From: UBA4416 sp044238845 | GTDB lineage: Bacteria; Bacteroidota; Bacteroidia; B-17B0; Aurantibacillaceae | Assembly (NCBI GenBank): GCA_044238845.1 | Contig: JBIICN010000016.1 | Location: forward strand, 1 to 64,000 | Direction of reading: 5' to 3' | DNA length: 64,000 nt | Shown here: one piece after another, positions 34,665 to 44,600 of the stretch | Numbering within the stretch: position 1 is the first letter of the stretch | How the letters are laid out: the number at the start of each line of letters is the position of its first letter | The notes under the pieces: model-generated | Databases searched by the model: none | What the model was told of the DNA's origin: nothing | Seen by the model: only the letters and a program-made list of their open reading frames with translations | Position numbers and translations under genes: made by a program

Positions 34665-37174
34665 GTACTTATAATTTTTTCTCCATTTAATTCTTTATAA
34701 TAACCACTAATTGTTCTACCATTAGCTATTCCCTCAAAAGTTCTTGGACCATTAATGTCAATTTTTGTCAGATTGTCTATTGCATCCTTAAAGGATTTGT
34801 AACCTAAATCTTTCATTAATGCTTCAGGATAAATTGCAGGGTCATAAACTGTTTTTATTGCAGTAGCACCATTACCTACATAATCACCAGGTATAGGATT
34901 TCCTTGATTATCTAATTTTAATGTTTTATACTCAATGTTTTTTATTCCATTCACGCCACTTGGAGTAGAACTTACAATTTCTATTCTACCACCATTGTTC
35001 GTCAATTGCGTATTAAAATTAACTTCGTTATGACATCCTACTAAACTATTGCTGTTGAATGTAGGTTTCCCTGCACCATTTAATGTTATATCATCTACAT
35101 GTTTAAATGCATCATCAAGTGTGGAAGTATTGATTTTAAAGCCATTTCTAATATACTCAGCAAAGTTACCCGCTGTATTAACAATCCCACTCGCATCAAT
35201 CCCTTTCTTTTTTAAATAGAGATATAGCTGTTTTATTTTGGTAGGTATAGTTTTGCCAGCTGCTACGGCACTATTATATAGAGTTATAAAGTTTTGCCCA
35301 GTTTGTTTGGTTATACGTTTTGCAGTACCATTTTTTACCGAGGTATTTATTTTTGTAATGATTTTGCCAGTACCACCAATAATATTTGCCATATCCCAAT
35401 ACAGCATAATATTATCATATTCTTGTTTTAAAGCTAGTAAATCAGGGTCGTTACTAACATTAACCACTAAATTACCACCTGCACTAAAAAGCTGGCTTGC
35501 TTCATACAAGGCCATTACCAGTTTGCGAGAATTAATGGCTTGTTTTATGGCTCCTGGTCCTGCAATTAAGGTTACAGCATCAAACGCTAAAGATACAGCC
35601 TGTATAGAATTACTGTTGAAGTTTTTATCATCACAATATTTTAAAATAACAGCAGGGGCAATCATTTCATCATCTTTTGCCGCGCCAGCTTCTTCAATCA
35701 TGGAAAGCTCACTACAATTTGTAAAATAAATTAAATCAAAAATCTTTAAGTCATTTATTGGATCAATTGGTTCCCATGTTATAGTTGCACAATCATCAGT
35801 ATTAAATAAACATGCAACATCAGGATAATCGGCACTTGCAACTTTTCTATCAATCAGTAAACTACCATCGTTATTCAAATCTACATCGTAGTTTATACGG
35901 CCAGTCATACTCCAAGAACGACTTGGTATTAAATCTGTTGAGTAGTACACAATAGTTCTAAGCTCCTTTTCGCTTACACCCATGTACTTATCAAGCAAAT
36001 CTTCGCTTGTTTTAAAGTGATTTAAAATGATAGCTATTAGTTTAGTATAGTTGTCTCCGCCTACTGTGCCATCATCTATTCTACTTATTAATTTTACAAG
36101 GAGAGCCTTATCGTCTTTATCTCCATTATATAAGGTACTATTTTTTACAGTACTTTGTCCTGCTAAACCAGTATAAAATTGAACTAATTCGTTTTTATTT
36201 ATATATCTAGTTAATTTTAAGGCATAGCCTTCTTCGTTATTATTAATAATAGTTATGCTACCTCCCATCGAATAACCAGCATAAACACTTAAACAATGAA
36301 GCCGTTCTGCTACAGATAGAGTGTAATAATCTGTAGATGTAAAGTTTTGTAAAATAGCAGTTATTCCCTCAGAGGTATACGTATTTAAAATTTGAGCTTT
36401 TAATGGCGCATTTTTATAGGCTTGTTCAAATGCGGAAACATAATCTTCAACTAGTGTTTCTCGTAAATTATATCTCTTATCTTTTGATGAAATTAAGTAC
36501 TGCTTTAAATAATCATATGTTTCAGTAAAATAAGTTGGAGGTGTTTGGTTTGCTGGCGTATTAGAATGAGAAAACCAAGTATAGGCACTTTGTGGCTTTT
36601 CATTTTTTTGAAACACCATTCTATACCTACCTAATGAAATGAGATAGTAAAATTTTGTTTTATCTACATTTAAACTGTTTTCTATTTCTGTTGTAATGAT
36701 ATTGTGTAAATCTTTACAATCTTTAATAGTAGAGTTTTCGTTGTAAAATTTCCCTGTATTAAATACATCTTCAACAGTTAATCCATCAGGAGGCGTTGCT
36801 TGCACTACAACATCAAAATAACTAATTAATAATAAATAGCATTGTTTGGTGTTATTTGAATTTACATATAATTGCTGTAATCTATTGTTTAACGATTGTT
36901 CTTTGGTTGGATTGTTTATGAATTTTTCTGTGGTTAAAATTTCATGATTTATTAAATGATCATTTGAACCAAGATTAATAATAAAGTTTAGTTTATCATA
37001 TTCTTTGTTTTTAATATGCTCTTCATTCTCTAGTTGTAGTTGTTTAAACTTAGCTGAACCTTCTGCAACTAATTTTTCAACTATTGAGTCATTAAATTTT
37101 AATAGAGCAAAAGCTGTATTAAAGCCTAACAACAATAATAGAGTATACAATATGTTTTTTAAATACCTATTCAT
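34646..37174 (-). CDS. Secreted polymorphic toxin with C-terminal EndoU-like nuclease domain
   Basis: 842 residues. Signal peptide or anchor 1-24 (YTLLLLLGFNTAFA). Residues about 25-500 are a helical region with no recognised domain; about 520-640 is Ala/Gly/Ile-rich (ALIAGPGAIKQAINSRKLV), like pre-toxin linkers. The last 133 residues fit bacterial EndoU ribonucleases: GCHNEVNF with His near 715, VSSTPSGVNGIKNIEY, KTVYDPAIYPEALM, and RTFEGIANGRTISGYY then KIISTWWI, the family's closing G-x-I-x-G-x-n-G-x-I-x-T-x-x. It overlaps the upstream TANFOR gene by 8 bp and the downstream immunity candidate by 19 bp. Confidence 0.72.
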   Translation of the reverse strand: MNRYLKNILYTLLLLLGFNTAFALLKFNDSIVEKLVAEGSAKFKQLQLENEEHIKNKEYDKLNFIINLGSNDHLINHEILTTEKFINNPTKEQSLNNRLQQLYVNSNNTKQCYLLLISYFDVVVQATPPDGLTVEDVFNTGKFYNENSTIKDCKDLHNIITTEIENSLNVDKTKFYYLISLGRYRMVFQKNEKPQSAYTWFSHSNTPANQTPPTYFTETYDYLKQYLISSKDKRYNLRETLVEDYVSAFEQAYKNAPLKAQILNTYTSEGITAILQNFTSTDYYTLSVAERLHCLSVYAGYSMGGSITIINNNEEGYALKLTRYINKNELVQFYTGLAGQSTVKNSTLYNGDKDDKALLVKLISRIDDGTVGGDNYTKLIAIILNHFKTSEDLLDKYMGVSEKELRTIVYYSTDLIPSRSWSMTGRINYDVDLNNDGSLLIDRKVASADYPDVACLFNTDDCATITWEPIDPINDLKIFDLIYFTNCSELSMIEEAGAAKDDEMIAPAVILKYCDDKNFNSNSIQAVSLAFDAVTLIAGPGAIKQAINSRKLVMALYEASQLFSAGGNLVVNVSNDPDLLALKQEYDNIMLYWDMANIIGGTGKIITKINTSVKNGTAKRITKQTGQNFITLYNSAVAAGKTIPTKIKQLYLYLKKKGIDASGIVNTAGNFAEYIRNGFKINTSTLDDAFKHVDDITLNGAGKPTFNSNSLVGCHNEVNFNTQLTNNGGRIEIVSSTPSGVNGIKNIEYKTLKLDNQGNPIPGDYVGNGATAIKTVYDPAIYPEALMKDLGYKSFKDAIDNLTKIDINGPRTFEGIANGRTISGYYKELNGEKIISTWWIKN

Positions 37175-39374
37175 GAATCATTCTCTTTTTAACTACACGT
37201 TTAATTAATTCAATAATACCTTGTGTTTTCACATCAGCAGCAATTTGCTGATGTGTTTTATTAGCCTGTTTTTGTTGTTGCACATAGGCTTTATAAGTTA
37301 AGGAGCCTACATATAAATAATTGCCAATAAAATTTAATTGAGCATCTGTTACAGCATCCTGCGAAAATAAATTTGCAATAGCTGAAACATAATAGTTTTC
37401 GTCTGCTTCTTTTAATGCTATGTTTTTTTGTAAGGTTGTATTTGATGTAGCATTTGTTTCTTCTATAAAGCCTATAAATCCTTCGTCAGAACTTGTGGTA
37501 GGTGCATTGCCTGTTATATTAGCTTGTTGGCGTTGTGCATCTATTACTGTTTGTAATTCCTGTTGTTTTTGAATTCGGGTGCTTTTTAAATTATTGACAA
37601 TGGTCGATGTATTTTCAACTCTTAATAAACCCATTGCTAATTTTAATATATCCAACTCATCAGGAGTTAGTGGCTGGCTTGAACCTGGTAAAATCATTCC
37701 TCCATTAACAGGAGTAACCGAACCATCACTGTTTACTATCCATTGGTTACCATTAGCATCTGTAATTAATAAACCTCCGTTTGTGTCGTTTGGTATAACA
37801 GTTGTTTGCCCGTTACAATCTGTTATTACAACTTGATTGTTAGTGTTTACATAAATACTATCTATACAGCCATTGTATACATAACTATCATCGTACACAT
37901 ATTCGTTATTATCGTTATGTTGCTGCAACCATTTATCAACGCCTTTAGTAATAGCATCAATATTACCAGCAACTACTACATAGTTATTGTTTACAGTTAG
38001 GTTTGTAAAATTACCCGCAATTCCTAAACCTCCAAAAGGTAATAATACCCTTCCTTGCCCTGTGTACTGCCCATTATTACTTTGTGTATTTTGTAAACTC
38101 GTTACAATGACTTCAAATTGTCCAATTTCCCATATTGAACCAACAGTAGCTTTTGTTAATGGTTGAAAGTTTTGCATACTTGGAGGTGGTGCAACATCTT
38201 CACAATTTATGATTGGTGTAGGTGGAGTTCTAAAAGCAACTGTATTGCTCCACTGTCCTGTATAACCATCATTAGTGCTTCCGTTAACACGAGCTTCATA
38301 GTCTGTTTCAGGCTCTAAATCAAATACTTTTGTATGCACGTTGGTTGTATTTACTGGCATCCAGTTCCAATTACCATTTGCTTTGCGATACTCTAAATGA
38401 TAGTTAGTAAATATGGGAATAGAATCCCATGCTAATTTTGCAGAACGATGTGTTAATGGCGTTGCTCCTAAAAATATATCTAAGTTACCCATACCGTCAT
38501 ATTTTGTCCCCCAATTAAATGTACATATTTGACTATATCCATTATTTTTAAATAAATCTCTACCACTTATGTCAATCGCTTTTACTCGCCATACATATTG
38601 CATACCTGCAATTAATGGCGTTTCGGTAATGCCGTAATTAAAAAATGGTGTGTTAACGGTTGTAGTAAATACGGGTGGTAAAGTTTGAATAATATTATTT
38701 GGGTTTTGTCCTTCTGGTCGCACTTCGTATAAACTAAATTCATACTCTGTATTTGCTGCTGAATTTGGTGACGCCATGTTCATGGGTGTCCAACTGAATA
38801 AAATATTTTGAGGATTGGTAATAGTAACGGTACTACTGCAAATAGGCGAATTTAAAAACGGAGGATCGCTTAAAACCATCCATCCCATTGCACAACTTTC
38901 GTTACTTACTTTTATTTGTGTTGGATTATTATTGTCGTATGCCGTTATACAAATTTTGTAATAACCTTCGGGTAATACTTTTCTTAGGTCGTATTGTGAT
39001 TTACTAATTCCTAAAAAATCTAAATTATTTGAATTTAATAATCCAGCTAAATCGCTTCCACTTAATTGTAATGGTTGTCCTGGTATCAAACTAAATGCAT
39101 CCGAATAATAAAATGGTTTACTTTGTATTGTAATGCCTTGCCCGTCGAGTTTAATTTTTAATTTAACATCATAAACTGGGTTTGAAAAATCGGTTAAGTA
39201 TATTAATACTTTAAAGTTTTCGTTACCAGGGGTAGAGTAATCTGACAAATAACCGCTAAAAGGTGGTGTTAATTGTGTAGTAACTTGCACAGGATATGTT
39301 TGAGCTACAGCTTGAAATTTGCAAATACATAATTGCAAAACTGATATTAAAAATATTTTATATAATGTTTTCAA
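37167..39374 (-). CDS. Secreted TANFOR-domain protein with fibronectin III module
   Basis: 735 residues. Signal peptide 1-25 (CKFQAVAQ). Residues about 27-180 match the TANFOR domain as I know it: YPVQVTTQLTPPFSGYLSDY, then a segment with LNSNNLDFLGISKSQYDLR and LPEGYYKICITAYD, and a closing SDPPFLNSPIC. A fibronectin III-like module spans about 305-395 (LAWDSIPIFTNYHLEYRK, TDYEARVNG). The last 250 residues include aspartate/glycine-rich repeats and a helical, Gln-rich end. TANFOR proteins have been noted next to toxins exported by T9SS; here it lies directly before the EndoU-like toxin. Confidence 0.82.
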   Translation of the reverse strand: MKTLYKIFLISVLQLCICKFQAVAQTYPVQVTTQLTPPFSGYLSDYSTPGNENFKVLIYLTDFSNPVYDVKLKIKLDGQGITIQSKPFYYSDAFSLIPGQPLQLSGSDLAGLLNSNNLDFLGISKSQYDLRKVLPEGYYKICITAYDNNNPTQIKVSNESCAMGWMVLSDPPFLNSPICSSTVTITNPQNILFSWTPMNMASPNSAANTEYEFSLYEVRPEGQNPNNIIQTLPPVFTTTVNTPFFNYGITETPLIAGMQYVWRVKAIDISGRDLFKNNGYSQICTFNWGTKYDGMGNLDIFLGATPLTHRSAKLAWDSIPIFTNYHLEYRKANGNWNWMPVNTTNVHTKVFDLEPETDYEARVNGSTNDGYTGQWSNTVAFRTPPTPIINCEDVAPPPSMQNFQPLTKATVGSIWEIGQFEVIVTSLQNTQSNNGQYTGQGRVLLPFGGLGIAGNFTNLTVNNNYVVVAGNIDAITKGVDKWLQQHNDNNEYVYDDSYVYNGCIDSIYVNTNNQVVITDCNGQTTVIPNDTNGGLLITDANGNQWIVNSDGSVTPVNGGMILPGSSQPLTPDELDILKLAMGLLRVENTSTIVNNLKSTRIQKQQELQTVIDAQRQQANITGNAPTTSSDEGFIGFIEETNATSNTTLQKNIALKEADENYYVSAIANLFSQDAVTDAQLNFIGNYLYVGSLTYKAYVQQQKQANKTHQQIAADVKTQGIIELIKRVVKKRMIHE

Positions 39375-39394
39375 ATGGTGCTAGTATCTTATTC

Positions 39395-41095
39395 TTAAAA
39401 GGTATATCCTAAATTAAGTGTTGCCGTTAATTCATTAAATGTTTTTACTTGCTGTGCTGTTGCCAATTTATTGATGTAAGCACAATTTAAGCTTATAGTT
39501 GGTTTGCCAAACTTTTCGTTTTTTAATTTAGGATTATATGCTAAGCTAAAACGACTATTAATAACTTTACTATTTGCAATGCCATTGTTTATTACTTGAT
39601 TGTAACCACCGCCTAGAGTTAGCCGTACTTTGTTTTTTGCTATGTTTTGGCTAATACTAAGATTGGGGCCAAAATAAATATTTTTAATTTTTTGAATGTA
39701 GCTTTGATTGTAGTTAAAACTTAAAGAAGCTGTTGTTTTGGTTGGAGTCCATGCAAAACTGTAACCTAAATTACCATTGATTAATTGGGAAGGTATATTA
39801 GCCACATTGCCTGTTTTATCACCAGTAGTTTGATAATTTGCCGCAAGCATAATTCCTTGTTTAGCTTTCTTTTTACCAAAGTTATAATTGGCGCTTGCCA
39901 TTGCATTTTGTGTTAATTGATAAAAATTTAAAGTATCAGCCGCTGTTTTAATATAGTATGGGTCGGAAATCGGACGAACATTAGTATAGGTAGAGAAGTT
40001 AGAATATGAACCAGAAAAATTCCATTTGGTATTAGGAGAATAGGTAATATTAAGTGAACCAACCCAGCGTTTAGTTGTACTTAATTTACTTTTGTCTAAA
40101 TTATTTTTTTGTAAACCTGTGTTAGTAGCAATATTTACTTTGTTTTTTAATAGCCTCCATGCGGTTGATATAGTATAGTTTTCTAAATCATTATTAAAAA
40201 AGTAAGCACCTAATGTTTTATAATCAGGGTCTACGTGCTCATAATTAAAACCAACATTAAAAATTTTATGAGTATAACTTAATGAACCTTTATAAGCACT
40301 AAAAAATTGCGTATTCCCGTTTTCATTAAAAATAATTGGAATTTTGTTTTTAGTATTTGTATTTGTTTCGGGAGATGCTAATAAATTTTTATTTAAACCA
40401 GACAAGGCATACTCCCCTTCAATAGTCCAACTTTTGGCTAATTTAACCTTACCTAAAGCACTAATAACCGTATTGGATTGAGGTGTTATTTGTGTAACAG
40501 GCGGAGCAAATGGAATTGACTTAATATCATCTTTAGCTGTAAAATATATTAAGTGTACACCAAAAATATCGCCATCATAGCCAACTTTTGCACCATAACC
40601 CATTCGTTTATAACTCATTTCGTTATCACTTTCATTCACTATATCATAGGCTACAGCTTTTTTTAATCGCCCGTACATGGCTGCTATTTTCCATTTTTTA
40701 GGAGTTAACTCTACACCACCACCTAAAAAAATATGCCCTGCTAAGGTATAGTTAGAAAATGTCATACTATTAAACCCAGCATACGCCTTTACCCATTTGT
40801 AAGTAGGTGTGCAATTAGTCATATTAAATGGTTGTGTAAATTTGCCTTGATTGTTACTGTAACTATAATTAAAGGGCAAACTCACATCTAAAATATTTAC
40901 TGTTAAATTTCCATTGGCATACCAAGTAAAAGGATCTCTGCGAGCGCCTATGCCATTTGCATTATAAAAAATAGAATTAAAATTTAATCCACCATGAACA
41001 GTTATCATATCCTTTTTCCCAATTTTATCTAAATTTTGGGCATGAGTTATCAATGCTGTAAAACAAATTGATATAACAATCAGGAACTTAAACAT
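39395..41095 (-). CDS. Outer-membrane beta-barrel protein of the toxin cluster
   Basis: 566 residues, signal peptide 1-19 (TALITHAQ). The mature protein is a long series of alternating-polarity strands ending in aromatic residues (VSLPFNYSYSN, WTIEGEYALSG, GSLSYTHKIFNVGFNYEHV), and it ends with ELTATLNLGYTF, the C-terminal aromatic signature of a barrel. A probable outer-membrane pore or anchor for the secreted cluster, 20 bp before the TANFOR gene. Confidence 0.8.
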   Translation of the reverse strand: MFKFLIVISICFTALITHAQNLDKIGKKDMITVHGGLNFNSIFYNANGIGARRDPFTWYANGNLTVNILDVSLPFNYSYSNNQGKFTQPFNMTNCTPTYKWVKAYAGFNSMTFSNYTLAGHIFLGGGVELTPKKWKIAAMYGRLKKAVAYDIVNESDNEMSYKRMGYGAKVGYDGDIFGVHLIYFTAKDDIKSIPFAPPVTQITPQSNTVISALGKVKLAKSWTIEGEYALSGLNKNLLASPETNTNTKNKIPIIFNENGNTQFFSAYKGSLSYTHKIFNVGFNYEHVDPDYKTLGAYFFNNDLENYTISTAWRLLKNKVNIATNTGLQKNNLDKSKLSTTKRWVGSLNITYSPNTKWNFSGSYSNFSTYTNVRPISDPYYIKTAADTLNFYQLTQNAMASANYNFGKKKAKQGIMLAANYQTTGDKTGNVANIPSQLINGNLGYSFAWTPTKTTASLSFNYNQSYIQKIKNIYFGPNLSISQNIAKNKVRLTLGGGYNQVINNGIANSKVINSRFSLAYNPKLKNEKFGKPTISLNCAYINKLATAQQVKTFNELTATLNLGYTF

Positions 41096-41103
41096 TAAAA
41101 ATA

Positions 41104-41661
41104 CTATGGGTGTTTAACTTTAAAGCTACCTAGTTTTATTTTATGAGAAACACCATTGATTGTATCGGTGCTAAAACAGAAGTTACCTGAAAATTTATCA
41201 GGATGATAGGGGCTAGTAGATAAAGTTAAAGAGTTTAATTTAATTAATCCTTTTTTTGAATGATATACTACATTATTATATTTATAAGCCATGTATGCAG
41301 TAGTTGTGCTGTCACCAATATTTGAATTTGCCCCATTACCTAATTTATAATAAACAGTTAATTCAGGTGAACCTAAAACAAATGTATTTTTGCCTTTAAG
41401 AATAACAAGACAATTAGGATTTGGATAAGTACCAATAACGGTATCCCACAAAGTAGAAGCAACAAAACTAACTGAATCATCAATTGTCGCTTTAAAATGA
41501 ATTAGTGTGTCAGCTAAAACAGAATCTTTAACACAATAAGGACAAGTTGTGCAGATTGGTGTAACTGGTGTAACAGGAGTTGGCTCTGTTGTTTTATCTT
41601 CTTTTTTACAAGCGTAAAATATACCTGTAAGCATTACTAAAATGAGGGCTGTTTTTTTCAT
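41104..41661 (-). CDS. Lipoprotein
   Basis: 185 residues. Lipobox GIFYAC at residues 13-18 with the lipidated Cys18 followed by KKED; then a Thr/Pro linker (TTEPTPVTPVTPICTTCPYC) containing a C-x2-C-x2-C cluster. The rest is beta-rich. It precedes the barrel gene by 8 bp, so it is probably an accessory lipoprotein of the same assembly. Confidence 0.82.
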   Translation of the reverse strand: MKKTALILVMLTGIFYACKKEDKTTEPTPVTPVTPICTTCPYCVKDSVLADTLIHFKATIDDSVSFVASTLWDTVIGTYPNPNCLVILKGKNTFVLGSPELTVYYKLGNGANSNIGDSTTTAYMAYKYNNVVYHSKKGLIKLNSLTLSTSPYHPDKFSGNFCFSTDTINGVSHKIKLGSFKVKHP

Positions 41662-41688
41662 AGAGAGGCTGTTTTTTTATTTAAAAAT

Positions 41689-44600
41689 TTATTGAGAAAT
41701 GATAAATGGTTTTTGTTTGGCGTCGTATTCTGCTACAACTTTTAAAATGTATGACCCAGGTGTAGCAGGAGACATATTAATTAACTGATTAAAATAGAGA
41801 CTTTCAGTAATAGTTTGCCTATACTTTTCAATACCGCTAGCGTCATAAATTAAAATAGCAAAAGTTTGTTTTTTGTACAATTTTACTTCTAAATTAAATT
41901 GACCTGAATTTGGATTAGGATAAAGTGTTACACTTTCAATACCATTATTATTAAAGCTATTTGCCAAAGTGGTATCAATACTTCCAATATGAACTGACTT
42001 TGTTTTAATCATTTCGCAAGTACCAAAAAAGGCTTTTAAATTTATAACAAATGTACCAGTATCACTATTTACAATTATAGGCGAAAATGGATTAGAGTTA
42101 TTAATGATAGTGCATGTTGGAGGAAATGACCACTGAACAGAATCAGGACGAGGATTACTAATATCAACCACCACAAACGTATCTGTTTTAAACATATTAG
42201 TTGTAATTAAAAAATTAGGTTCTGGGCGCAAGCTACTATTATCAATAGTTACTGTTGATGATTTTGCACAACCTAAATTATCTTTAATATTAATGGTGTA
42301 TGTATCTAATACTAAATTAGGGAAAACGTTTGATGTTTGAAATGAACCAGAACCCACCGCAAATTGATAAGGAGGAATGCCTCCATAAGGATACATTTGA
42401 ATTTGACCAAATGGAGAATTTGGGTCGCACGGTAAAAATGTTTTTGAAGAATCTTGAATTGGAGCTGGAACAATAACAATCACTGTATCTTTGCCTATAC
42501 AACCAGCGTTATCTGATATTGTAACTATATAAGATGTCGTGTCGTTAGGAGTTACAATAGTTGAATTTGAATTACCACCATTACTCCATGTATAATTAAA
42601 ATTAGGAGTGCCTCCAATTGGACTTGCATTAAGGTTAGCTGAACTGCCAAAACATATAGTAGTATCATTTCCTGCATTGATAACCAAATTAGGCTGATAA
42701 TTTAAATTCACATATTTAATTGATTGGCAACCTGTAATAGTATCTAATGCTGTGAAAGTATAGGTGCCAGGTGTGAATACAGTTGCTGGATTTACAGAAT
42801 TAAAACCTGAAACTCCGTCCCATGATAAAACATATTTATTAGCAGGAATAGTAGATCCATTTAATATAGTAGAAGGATAGGAACAATTAACTTGAAAATT
42901 ATTGGCAAAAGGAACTATATACGGCTTAGTAGAATCTATTGATACTTTAATAATTTTGTTAATCATACAACCGTTAAATGTATTTTTAATAGTAGTTGTA
43001 TAAAATCCTTGATTGGTTATTGTAGCCGGATTAGAGGATGTATAACCTCCAGTACCAGTCCAATTAATGGTAACAGGGCTTGATGTAGAATTGGCATTTA
43101 AGGAATAAGATAAAATAGAACAGGATAATTGAACAGAATCAACATTGGTTGTTATAGTTGGTTTTATTGTATCCACAATTACCGTCATATTTCTGCTTCT
43201 TGAACAACCATTGGTTACATCCACTGCATTTAAAGTATAAGAGCCTGCATTAGTTACAAAACTTGGATTTGGTAATGTTGCTCCAATAGGAGGCGTCCAT
43301 GTAAAAGTAGTATTAACCGATGGGGAAGTTGCATTTAGAGTGACTTGATTTGTATCGCAAGTAAGATATTTATTTGATGGGAGCGGATTTATAATTGGTT
43401 TTGCCGTATCTGCTAATACAGTGTAATTAAAATAAGATTTACAGCCATTCACTGTATCACTAGCCATTAAAGTGTAAGTGTTAGGTATTGTAACGGTAGT
43501 TGGATTTGAACTATTAATAGGTAATCCAGAACCATTCCAGTACAATTTAGCTTTAGAAACACTACTAATTCCATTAATAGAGGCACTTGTTGAAATACAA
43601 CTTATTTTTGCACCCACAGTACTAACACCTAAGCCAAATGTTGGGTGCACTGTATCGAGTAATAGTGTAATATTATTACTGCTTTTACAGCCGTTACTAG
43701 GATTTGTAACTTCTAAACTATAAGTCATGTTATTTACAGGGACAGTAGGACTAGTTGTGCTAATAATAACAGGATTATTTGAAGTAAATCCATTACTATT
43801 TGCCCAAGTATAGATAACCCCTGCTGTAGAAGAACTTGCGTTTAAGTTTACAGAAGGGTTTGAACAACACAATCTTGTATTAGTAATAACTGGCATTACT
43901 AAATTTGGTTTTATTGTATCTACAGTAACATAAGCTGTATCTCTCCACGAACATCCCGTTGCGGTAATGGTACTTGACAATACATAGTTACCCTGAGGCT
44001 TGTTGACTAATGTTTCGCTAAGGTTTTGGCTATAAAAGGAAGGCCCAGTCCATTCATTATTATTGCCAGATGCAGCACCATTAATAGTAGCAACTCTATT
44101 ATTAGAACAATTTAAAACTGTATCTCGACCTGCGTTAACAGACGGTAAAGGATGGACAGTAATAGGAGTTGTTACTTTTCTAACTGCTGAATTACAATTA
44201 GAAATTAATTGAACAGATAAAGTACCCGAAGTAGCTGAATTAGAAAAATCTATACTTACAGAATTATTATTTTGAGTAATTGTTGCACCTGTTCCTGAAT
44301 ATGTCCATAAATAAGAATCAACGTAATTAGTAAAAGGTATGGAGTAACTTACATTTTTTGTACCAGCACATAATGTGGCAGTACTTGTAGCAAAGCTTAC
44401 GGGGAGTTTGGGACGCAAACAATAACTTTTAAGTTTCCAAAATGCAGCGCCATCATAGCCTGTGTAGTTACCTCCACAAGCTGAGCAGCTTCGTGTTGCA
44501 ATACTGGCATTAAGGACATTGTTTGAGATAGAAAAACCTATTGGAAATTCATATGGTCCAGGCGAAGAATAAAAATCAGGAAAAATATAAGTCCCTGATA

